A stretch of DNA of 64,000 nt, from the NCBI GenBank assembly GCA_037783415.1, contig JAZGTN010000017.1, positions 2,424,501-2,488,500 on the forward strand, in the 5' to 3' direction. Made by a program: the position numbers and the translations under genes. The notes beneath the pieces were generated by a model. That model was given only the letters and a program-made list of their open reading frames with translations. It did not search any database and was not told the origin of the DNA. This stretch comes from Leptasterias polaris. Taxonomy: Eukaryota; Echinodermata; Asteroidea; Forcipulatida; Asteriidae. This document shows, in pieces, positions 56,220-64,000 of the stretch (positions are counted from its first letter, which is position 1; every line of letters starts with the position of its first letter).

Positions 56220-56534
56220 TACAATAAAACTAAACTGTGAAATGTTTATTTCAAAAGGTGGTCGCGTTTTTGAGATATCGCCGAAAATCCGGAGCGAATA
56301 TGTCTACGCTGCATGGAAGAATAATCTCTAGTAGGTACACACAATCTTAGAAGCGTTTCTGACAGAAACGTTTTTTAGCATAAAAAACTGCTATCTAACA
56401 TAACCAGAGTATAACCACAGTGTGACATTATACTATATCGTATCCTGGGTGCACCATGGTCTTAATGAAAATGGAAACAAAGCAAGTCTATAACTCAAGG
56501 TTAAAATGGTGTAAAATACCACTATGTTTGATAC
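56220..56534 (+). repeat. Interspersed repeat R2, left part, interrupted by the LTR retrotransposon
   Basis: Matches the inverse of 38820-39110; it ends CCACTATGTTTGATAC directly at the LTR and resumes at 63404. Confidence 0.8.
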
Positions 56535-56813
56535 TGTAACACAAACTGTACGCTCTGTGTATAGGACGAAAGCCCCGCCGGGTGCGCTGGAGTGGCCCCG
56601 TCGGATCATGGAAGGACAACGCTCCCAAGGCAGCTGGCCTGAACTTTGTGTGAACTGTACAGTGATTGGACGAATTATCGCGCGCATTTGATGATGTATT
56701 ACAATGTATTACAAATTGTATAAAGCTAAGAGATTATCCAGGTGCGCTGACAGGATGCGTTGTTTTGGCGCCTTTTTCTAGCGATGTGTTGTGCATGATA
56801 GTTGTTAGACAGA

Positions 56814-58866
56814 CCAGGGGCCGATTTCACTAACGCGTTTTGATCATCGCAAACGCCGAAACCGATCGCTAAATCCAAAAACCATCGCAACTTAGCGATG
56901 GATTTTGAATAACGATTTCACTAAATCTTTGCGACGAACTTACTCATCGCAAAACAATTATTAGCGATGAGCAACTTGCGATGACTCGTTAGTGTCCGCA
57001 AAGTATAAGTTCATCGCAAATTTATGATAAATTGCGCCGTTTTGTGCCTAGATGTTATTATTGGTGTACGTCTTGACGGTAGTTTGTCCGTGAATTAAAG
57101 AGTAAAATTGCGTTATTTTCATTCCCAGTCTTTTACTGGGAGACTCGGGAAACGAGAGAGCTTAAAATCGGTAAAAAGGAGATCTCCATCTATTGGGTTC
57201 AATTATTTTAGCCAGCATTTTGGCCTAACATTAGTGTAGGCCTATTGATATTGCATCAAGAATTCAGCCTTTCCAATTTAATATCATGTACCAATTTTCG
57301 GTGACAACACTTTTGACGTTATCTATACATGATTTAACCAGTTTTGTCAAATGTTCATAAATCTCTACGTTACATTATTATTATTTACAAAATGTTATAA
57401 CATTAATTATATTAATACTAATAATAGGCCTACAAATGAAACAAGTTGAATATGATTTCATGTGAACCTTTTTAAATGAATGCTTAAACATTAATATAGT
57501 CCACCTGTTGTTATTTTTGATGCACCAGCATGAAAATTATTTACATTTAAACTGCAATTTATGCATTTCGTTTTTAATCGAACCGCGGCAACAACATTTT
57601 GACATTAAGACGTCCACCATGCGAGGACCGACGATTTTTTGGCGGGCTATGTCAAAGGTCACTACATTTAGCCTCGTACAAAACATTTATTTTCCTTTTA
57701 ATATCATCGCAACTGCGATGACTTTAGTGAAACGCAAAATCATCGGCGTCGCAAGTGCGATGGATTTGCGGTTTGCGATCTCATCGCAAGTGCGATAGCG
57801 ATGATCGCAAATGGGAACTTTAGTGAAATGGGCCCCAGGGCCCCATTTCACTAAAGTCCCCATTTGCGATCATCGCTATCGCACTTGCGATGAGATCGCA
57901 AACCGCAAATCCATCGCACTTGCGACGCCGATGATTTTGCGTTTCACTAAAGTCATCGCAGTTGCGATGATATTAAAAGGAAAATAAATGTTTTGTACGA
58001 GGCTAAATGTAGTGACCTTTGACATAGCCCGCCGAAAAATCGTCGGTCCTCGCATGGTGGACGTCTTAATGTCAAAATGTTGTTGCCGCGGTTCGATTAA
58101 AAACGAAATGCATAAATTGCAGTTTAAATGTAAATAATTTTCATGCTGATGCATCAAAAATAACAACAGGTGGACTATATTAATGTTTAAGCATTCGTTT
58201 AAAAAGGTTCACATGAAATCATATTCAACTTGTTTCATTTGTAGGCCTATTAATATAATTAATTTTATAACATTTTGTAAATAATAATAATGTAACGTAG
58301 AGATTTATGAAAATTTTACAAAACTGGTTAAATCATGTATAGATAACGTCAAAAGTGTTGTCACCGAAAATTGGTACATGATATTAAATTGGAAAGGCTG
58401 AATTCTTGATGCAATATCAATAGGCCTACATTAATTTTAGGCCAAAATGCTGGCTAAAATAATTCAACCCAATAGATGGAGATCTCCTTTTTACCGATTT
58501 TAAGCTCTCTCGTTAAGAGATTAAGGGTTTCCCGAGTCTCCCAGTAAAAGACTGGGAATGAAAATAACGTAATTTTACTCTTTAATTCACGGACAAACTA
58601 CCGTCAAGACGTACACCAATAATAACATCTAGGCACAAAACGGCGCAATTTATCATAAATTTGCGATGAACTTATACTTTGCGGACACTAACGAGTCATC
58701 GCAAGTTGCTCATCGCTAATAATTGTTTTGCGATGAGTAAGTTCGTCGCAAAGATTTAGTGAAATCGTTATTCAAAATCCATCGCTAAGTTGCGATGGTT
58801 TTTGGATTTAGCGATCGGTTTCGGCGTTTGCGATGATCAAAACGCGTTAGTGAAATCGGCCCCTGG
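56814..58866. mobile_element. 2.05-kb near-perfect palindrome: two head-to-head copies of a 1-kb element
   Basis: Arms 56814-57840 and 57841-58866 are inverse copies. Outer ends read CCAGGGGCCGATTTCACTAA and inner ends CAGGGCCCCATTTCACTAAA, so each arm looks like a complete element with inverted termini. The subterminal regions are packed with CATCGC/GCGATG motifs in both directions. The 96-codon frames in the two arms differ at about one residue. No transposase is seen. Confidence 0.85.
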
Positions 58867-59058
58867 GCCCAATTTCATAAAGCCTGTAAGCACAAAAACT
58901 TGCTAAGTGCAGAAAAACTTTGCTTAGCAGAAACACGTTACCTGCCAACATTCCATAAAGTTAACATTGTTGCAACTGGTGCCCCGCTCATTTTTTGCTA
59001 AGCAAAGACATTTTCCAAGCAGTATTTTCTGCTAAACAGCTTTATGAAATTGGGCCCA
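58864..59058. mobile_element. 195-bp palindromic MITE in the 5' LTR
   Basis: Perfect ends TGGGCCCAATTTCATAAAGC and complement; interior TGCTAAGCA motifs. Same family as 6150-6354. It abuts the palindrome, sharing the CCTGG overlap, so it probably inserted at the end of it or the reverse. Confidence 0.82.
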
Positions 59059-59215
59059 GATGTTGAGTTCAGTGAGTGAGCATGAACAAGGTGTCGTTCT
59101 TGGAAGATAAATAAATTGGTGTGTTTCACATTTAACCGAATTTGAGTTTCCGTTTGTTTTCTGTCTGCGTTTGGCTGCAGAGCAAACAAGGACCCGTTGG
59201 AACTACGTTACAATA

Positions 59216-59234
59216 TGGTGGCAGCTTGTGGGAT
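59216..59234 (+). promoter_or_regulatory. Candidate tRNA primer-binding site
   Basis: TGGTGGCAGCTTGTGGGAT, three bases past the 5' LTR, beginning with TGG as expected for pairing with the CCA end of a tRNA. The tRNA identity was not determined. Confidence 0.6.
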
Positions 59235-59271
59235 ATTTTTGACTCAATTAAATGTTGAACACGACTGAAAT

Positions 59272-59973
59272 ATGACGACGAAGTACACATCATCGGCTGA
59301 TATCGTGGACGCCATCATCGGATTAATGAGTGACATTCGGGAGTTGGAAGCCTCCTTGGCACGGCAGATTTTTGAGTCAGCTATTTCCTCACCCGAGTAT
59401 GGAAAAAATCCTTGGGACACGAAACCAGTCGTTGATGCGTACCACCGAAGATGCTTCGAGAAAACGATTGCCAACTTGGAAGCGACGTGGAGTAGTGGTG
59501 AGTTATCCATCAGTGAGGATCAGAGTGCGGGTAAACGTCACGCAAACCCGTCCCGCGGTCCCGTGGCTGGCGCCGATGTTGGGCTTTGTTGTGTGGATGC
59601 GGAGACCACAAGTAGGGAGGCCGTTTTGGGCGGTGAATGCCCTACTGTTGATGTGGTCCCGAGTCCCTCGATCTTGCCCCGCATGGCGTTTGACGTTGGG
59701 ATTGCGGTTAGTGGTTGCGATGGGTTTTTCAGCCCTGATCCAGCTGCTTTGTCCCTCAACTCCACGTCAACACCTCCACCGTTGTGGAAGGCTTCAACAA
59801 CGCACACTGTTCCGCCGTTGTGGACGGCTCCGCCAGTGCAACTTGCCTCGCCGGAGCACGCTGCTCTCATCATCAACCAACAAACTGACATGACAAAGAC
59901 TATGACATTGAACAATCAACTCCAGGACATTGGCGTTGGCCTTCATGTGCAGGTGACGGCAGCTCAGCTGTAG
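59272..59973 (+). CDS. Gag-like ORF of the LTR retrotransposon, 233 residues
   Basis: First ORF after the primer-binding site. The N-terminal 85 residues (MTTKYTSSADIVDAIIGLMS; WDTKPVVDAYHRRCF; ANLEATW) are probably helical. The rest is low-complexity Ser/Thr/Pro with repeated PPLWKAS and PPLWTAP motifs and no zinc knuckle. Position and composition suggest a reduced Gag, but no confident domain match is made. It ends at a stop at 59971-59973; further repeat-rich frames follow. Confidence 0.45.
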   Translation: MTTKYTSSADIVDAIIGLMSDIRELEASLARQIFESAISSPEYGKNPWDTKPVVDAYHRRCFEKTIANLEATWSSGELSISEDQSAGKRHANPSRGPVAGADVGLCCVDAETTSREAVLGGECPTVDVVPSPSILPRMAFDVGIAVSGCDGFFSPDPAALSLNSTSTPPPLWKASTTHTVPPLWTAPPVQLASPEHAALIINQQTDMTKTMTLNNQLQDIGVGLHVQVTAAQL

Positions 59974-60169
59974 CGGCAATCTCCACCAGCAAAAGCAGCC
60001 CCGCCGGAACAAGCAAGAGCACCGACGGACCCCCGGATGCATGATGATGAAGGATACGGACTGATGCAGGACGCATCGCAGATGACAAGGCCGAGGGTAC
60101 AGGAAGTACCACCGAAGACAGGATACCTGTTGGTGCGGGGAGCAGCAACGGCTGGGTATCCGCCGGTGC

Positions 60170-60530
60170 ATGATCCTGAAGAAGGCCGCTGAAGACAGAG
60201 TATCCGCAGGTGCAGGGAGCACAACAGAAGACAGGGGATCCGTTGGTGCTGGATGCACCAAAGACAGAGAGACTACCGGTGCTGGAGGCACCACAAAAAT
60301 GGGACCCGCCGGCACAACAGACGGGGGATCCGCCGGCACCAAAGACAGAGGTTCCGCCGGCACCACAGGCAGAGGATACGCCGGCACCACGGACAGGGGA
60401 CCCGCCGGCACCAACGACAGGGGATCTGCCGGCACCAAGGACAGCGGAGGATCCGCCGGCACCACGGACAGGGGATCCGCCAGGGGAATCACCGAACAGA
60501 ATATGTCAAGTGTTCGACTGCATGGCCTGA
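60170..60530 (+). repeat. Tandem GCCGGCACC(A)-type coding-like repeat
   Basis: About twelve units of 27-33 bp built on CCGCCGGCACCA plus ACAGGGGATC. One frame gives APRTGDPP-type and another AGTTDRGS-type repeats; both stay open because the period is mainly 3n. It may be a repetitive extension of Gag or just a minisatellite. Confidence 0.75.
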
Positions 60531-61022
60531 GTCATCGGCTGAAGACACTGAAGCTAGAAGAGCACATTATTAACAATGACTGGAGAGAAGTCCTCTCTTG
60601 GATGGACATTGTTTTGTTTGAGGGACAACTTCGAGGAACACAGAACTGTTGTGGAACATTTTGTTTTGTTGTCGAATAGTCGTCATTGGTCTGCTGCATC
60701 TTTGTTTGAATTCTGTGTGACCAGTTTGGGGACCAGAATCCACATTGAGCAACATCCTTTGAGGACATCACCCATCATCGTTTTCTAAACAAAACTGTTG
60801 CTTGATGCTTTTGTGTTGGTTAAGTAGATAAATACACGAAAAACTGTGTAAATAATGTTGTTGTTGTGTGTAGCCCCGTTGATTGTGGATCCTTGCTTGA
60901 TTCTGTGTCACCAAGTTGTGGACCAGAATCATCATCGATGACCATTCCCGAGGAATCACTCAAAGCCGTTTTCCTTTTGAATGTCTGTTGCAGCTATTCA
61001 GGAGAATAGGCTGATTCTAAAG
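60531..61022 (+). other. Internal region of the LTR retrotransposon with a 70-bp duplication
   Basis: Two related blocks (about 60707-60780 and 60896-60965) share TTCTGTGTGACCA/TTCTGTGTCACCA, GGGGACCAGAATC/GTGGACCAGAATC and a CATC-rich tail. No pol motif is present. Confidence 0.5.
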
Positions 61023-62148
61023 GCCCTGTCACACATTGACGTTTTAACCAGCGTATGCCCACGTATCAAAATTTCTCTAAAATGCCGGTATACACCAATT
61101 CTTCACCGATCTTGAACTCTTGGTGGCAGCAGATACGCCTCAATTACTGCGGTGGTACCTGGGTGGTACTGTGCTGCCTAGCGATGGGTTTAAGGGTTGG
61201 GCTACAATCGCCGTGTAGCCCAACCCTTAAACCCATCGCTAGACCGCGCAGTACCACCCAGGTACCACCGCAGTAATTGAGGCATATCTGCTGCCACCAA
61301 GAGTTCAAGATCGGTGAAGAATTGGTGTATACGCTGAACTATCGATGTTTTTTCAATTTTGGGCGTATACATAGCGTATTCATAACGAGTTGGACGTATA
61401 CATAACGTAATAGTAACTTTTGTAGAACGTTTCTATAACTTATATAGAACTTATACCAACGAATACAACGAGTGCTTAGCGTGTTGCCGGCGTTCACAAC
61501 TTATGCCCAACGATAGTCTAACTTATGCATAGCGCGCGAAGCGTATCTCCGACGATCACGTGTCGTACCCTATAAAAAGGCTGCCGCTCGACTATTCCAA
61601 TCATAACTGCACTAGTCATCACAGCTCACCATGGGTTCTTGAGGAGTACTGACGTGTTCCTCCTGCGAACCCCATTTTTAGGTCTTCCAATTCCCCTAAG
61701 TGCAGCCAATACGCCATTATAAGTTAGAAACACGTTCAGTAAGTTCTGTGGTCGTCCGGAACAAATGTCCACTATATCAATATGCGTTGGATTCGACATA
61801 GGTTCAAAGCACGTTACTCATTATGTTAGAAATAAGTTTTGGGTACGCTAGACATTATCTCCATGTATGTTGACTTATGAGTAACTTAAAAGTAACGTGT
61901 GTGAAAGCGTGTCAACGATCGTATAACTTACTTCAACTTATGGCCCGCGTATGCAGGACGTATGAGCCATACGCTGGCATAAGTCGTAACATTTTGGGCA
62001 TGCTCAAACATTTTCGACGACCTCGCCGTACTACGACGTATACCAGCGTGCTTCGGCGTGCTCTTAACTTATACAAAACGTATTCATAACTTATTCAACG
62101 TATTCGGCAAAATTTTCAAACGCTGGCTAAAACGTCAAGGTGTTTAGG
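61023..62148. mobile_element. 1.1-kb DNA-transposon-like insertion before the polypurine tract
   Basis: Near-terminal inverted motif TTGACGTTTTAACCAGCG (about 61038) and its near complement CGCTGGCTAAAACGTCAA (about 62121-62138). The interior is full of ACGTATxCATAACTTAT-like subterminal repeats and a TATAAAAAGGCTGCC promoter-like site at about 61571. No ORF resembles a transposase. Confidence 0.55.
61088..61332. repeat. 245-bp near-perfect palindrome
   Basis: The arms begin GTATACACCAATTCTTCACC and meet around AAGGGTTGGGCTACA / TGTAGCCCAACCCTT at about 61210, with a few mismatches. It is nested in the 1.1-kb element, which has GTATACGCTGAAC-like sequence just beyond. Confidence 0.88.
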
Positions 62149-62157
62149 AGGGGGAAA
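62146..62157 (+). promoter_or_regulatory. Polypurine tract of the LTR retrotransposon
   Basis: AGGAGGGGGAAA directly before the TGTAAC start of the 3' LTR, the expected plus-strand primer site. Confidence 0.75.
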
Positions 62158-62423
62158 TGTAACGAACACTAACTGTGTATAGGACGAAAGCCCCTCCGGG
62201 TGCGCTGGAGTGGCCCCGTCGGATCATGGAAGGACAACGCTCCCAAGGCAGCTGGCCTGAACTTTGTGTGAACTGTACAGTGATTGGACGAATTATCGCG
62301 CGCATTTTTGATGATGTATTACAATGTATTACAAATTATATAAAACTAAGAGATTATCCAGGTGCGCTGGCAGGATGCGTTGTTTTGGCGCCTTTTTCTA
62401 GCGATGTGTTGTGCATGATGATA

Positions 62424-63004
62424 GAGCAAGTTCGATCAGGGTACAATCGTCGACTAGTGGTTAGTTCGTGACGTACGGAGCGCATGCGCGCTGAAATAAA
62501 GTGCGAACGACTCTAGTCGTTGTCTAGTGACCGTCCGTTTGTGAAAAAGATTGCGGCCGCCGCGACGGCCTGTTTGTTTACGTTTTTGGATGACATGGAC
62601 GATAGTGACACGGACGATATATTTGCTTATTACATCAGCACATCTCACAAGTAGTAATGTGTGCGTTGGGCGATAGTAGACAGACATGTGCCCAAAAATT
62701 TACGGCAAGCTTTAATTGAAATAAATAAACCATTGTTCGCTTTCCTATTTTGACTTTTGTTTTCGGAACTCACTTCTTCTGTGTTGATTCAGCCATTTTA
62801 AGAATAACTGGTCCTCTCTGCACTGCAGCACACTGCGATATGACAAGTTGCTATTGGTAACCAACGATGCGACCAACCTCGACCAGCCTCGATTGGATGG
62901 TAGCGAATAGTCGACTAGACTGGTTTAACTATCGTTGACTAGCGCGGGTTCGATCAGAGTTAGTCGAACTATGGTTAACTATGGTCGTTGATCGAACTTG
63001 CTCA
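62424..63004 (+). mobile_element. 581-bp element with 15-bp inverted ends and ATA duplication
   Basis: Ends GAGCAAGTTCGATCA and complement; ATA on both sides (62421-62423, 63005-63007), single in the 5' LTR (GCATGATAGTTG). A 3-bp duplication fits PIF/Harbinger-type elements. A short frame ATGGACGATAGTGACACGGA (62595 onward, MDDSDTDDIFAYYIS) could be the remnant first exon of a carried protein. Confidence 0.78.
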
Positions 63005-63045
63005 TAGTTGTTAGACAGACCAGATGTTGAGTTCAGTGAGTGAGC

Positions 63046-63263
63046 TAGTCTTGGCCCAAGACGTCAGTGATCGATAATGGATAGTGTACTGCGCTCCGTT
63101 ACAACTCGTTACAGCGCGCCCTCTTGTGGCTTGAATTACCCAACTTGACCAGTGAGCTAGTCAAGTTGGGTAATTCAAGCCACAAGAGGGCGCGCTGTAA
63201 CGAGTTGTAACGGAGCGCAGTACACTATCCATTATCGATCACTGACGTCTTGGGCCAAGACTA
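63046..63263. mobile_element. 218-bp foldback MITE with 9-bp target duplication
   Basis: Almost a perfect hairpin: starts TAGTCTTGGCCCAAGACGTC, ends with its complement, with a loop of about ten bases (CAGTGAGCTA). TGAGTGAGC occurs on both sides (63037-63045, 63264-63272) but once in the 5' LTR. A 9-bp duplication suggests a Mutator-like (MULE) family. Confidence 0.88.
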
Positions 63264-63403
63264 TGAGTGAGCATGAACAAGTTGTCGTTCTTGGAAGATA
63301 AATAAATTGGTGCGTTTCACATTTAACCGAATTTGAGTTTCCGTTTGTTTTATGTCTGCGTTTGGCTGCAGAGCAAACAAGGACCCGTTGGCAGTACGTT
63401 ACA

Positions 63404-64000
63404 ATTTTAAGTGCAACTTTTGTAAAATGAATGGTCTGTACATAATTTTTAAAAATAATAAAATAATTTCGTTCCTGATTTTCAATGATGTCGAAACGGC
63501 GTTGAGTTTGACCTTTTGACTGATGCAAACATTCCTCTTTTGAATGTCTCTCTGGAAGAGTTTCAGATAAAATTACACTTGACACCATTTGTACATGAGG
63601 TTAGATCCTTGAAATTTTTTCTAAACTATCTGTTGGAAAATTAGTGGATTACAGAACTGAATTAATCCTTGGAGCCCCTCTTTACAAATACATCTGTATT
63701 ACGGTGATGGCATACTACACAATACCGTTCATTAACACATGCTAATGATGAAATTAACAAAATCTGCGGATAAAATAATAGAAGGAATTTAATTTCCTTC
63801 TCCTATGGAGAACCTGTTTGCCTTAAAATTGATTAACATTTACAAATGGTACATACCATTCTTCACAAAATGTATGAACATTGTACACTTTTTATATATG
63901 AAGAAAACTATTCTTGCAATATCAGCAAAAAGATTTTTGATTTGTGATATGCAAGGGCAAGATGGAAGGTTGGAAGTATACGAGGTTGGAAGCCCTGGTG
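63404..64000 (+). repeat. Interspersed repeat R2, right part, runs off the window
   Basis: Inverse match to 38177-38815 (AAGTGCAACTTTTGT at the start, GGAAGTATACGAGGTTGGAA near the end). Continues beyond the right edge. Confidence 0.82.

Larger units (their letters stand above)
56535..59212 (+). repeat. 5' LTR, split by two nested insertions
   Basis: LTR sequence occupies 56535-56813 and 59059-59212. Between them lie the 2.05-kb palindrome (56814-58866) and a 195-bp MITE (58864-59058). The matching 3' LTR reads through this site (GACAGACCAGATGTTGAG at about 63015). Confidence 0.82.
56535..63403 (+). mobile_element. Non-autonomous LTR retrotransposon with nested insertions
   Basis: The 5' LTR (56535-59212) and 3' LTR (62158-63403) both start TGTAAC and end GTTACA, and share about 440 bp once insertions are removed. 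A primer-binding-site-like TGGTGGCAGCTTGTGGGAT follows the 5' LTR at 59216, and a polypurine tract AGGAGGGGGAAA (62146-62157) precedes the 3' LTR. The internal part has a Gag-like ORF and a repeat-rich region but no protease, RT or integrase. Replication would therefore depend on a partner element. The boundaries are confirmed by the uninterrupted R2 copy at 38177-39110. No target duplication is seen. Confidence 0.82.
62158..63403 (+). repeat. 3' LTR, split by two nested insertions
   Basis: LTR sequence occupies 62158-62423, 63005-63045 and 63273-63403, interrupted by the elements at 62424-63004 and 63046-63263. The insertions differ from those in the 5' LTR, so each LTR supplies the empty sites of the other. 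Confidence 0.85.

Noticed and set aside
57508..58166. Identical 96-codon ORFs in both palindrome arms
   Set aside because: The frame runs into the subterminal GCGATG repeats and terminus; more likely fortuitous.
59272..59973. Host gene with Ser/Pro-rich tail
   Set aside because: It sits directly after an LTR and primer-binding site and is bounded by a polypurine tract and second LTR, so it belongs to the retrotransposon.
60170..60679. Collagen-like or proline-rich protein gene
   Set aside because: Two alternative frames are both repetitive because of a 3n minisatellite within the LTR retrotransposon; at most a Gag extension.

Overview
This window is animal nuclear DNA: spliced coding exons with GT-AG junctions, wide non-coding tracts and a very dense load of transposable elements. 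The mix points to an invertebrate deuterostome, most likely an echinoderm: NACHT/LRR immune receptor pieces, DIRS/Ngaro-type tyrosine-recombinase retroelements, tRNA-derived SINEs and foldback elements with tandem-repeat arms like the TU elements described in sea urchin. The species is an inference only; there is no prokaryotic signal.

Host-like genes are few. (1) 204-3786, minus: the first three coding exons of an SLC16 (monocarboxylate transporter) gene that runs off the left edge. (2) 21893-27290, plus: six consecutive phase-matched exons encoding a ubiquitin-like domain ending in Gly-Gly-Gly, a 45-residue repeat linker and the pre-NACHT segment of an NLR. (3) 29557-30839, minus: one NACHT ATPase exon in the opposite orientation to its neighbours. 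(4) 33588-35078, plus: a leucine-rich-repeat exon with a frameshift and an in-frame stop. Items 2-4 look like a rearranged NLR cluster. A THAP zinc-finger remnant (28000-28218) lies between them.

Most of the rest is mobile DNA. 4518-12721 is an 8.2-kb foldback element whose arms carry 42-bp tandem arrays, bounded by the 6-bp direct repeat CTCAAG and itself hit by at least three smaller elements whose empty sites survive in the opposite arm. 15490-19640 and 41220-44601 are non-LTR retrotransposons (the first frameshifted, the second with an intact 1048-codon ORF). 49041-54234 is a DIRS/Ngaro-type element with order A1-gag-B1-A2-pol-B2, where the internal B1-A2 junction falls inside a predicted intron between Gag and Pol. 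56535-63403 is a non-autonomous LTR retrotransposon whose two LTRs were later invaded by different elements, including a 2.05-kb palindrome. It sits in an older repeat whose uninterrupted copy is at 38177-39110.

The nested insertions can be ordered by empty-site comparison inside the window. The two observations most worth a second look are the Gag/Gag-Pol arrangement of the DIRS-type element and the ubiquitin-like/NLR locus, including the inverted MITE pair that flanks its exon 5.
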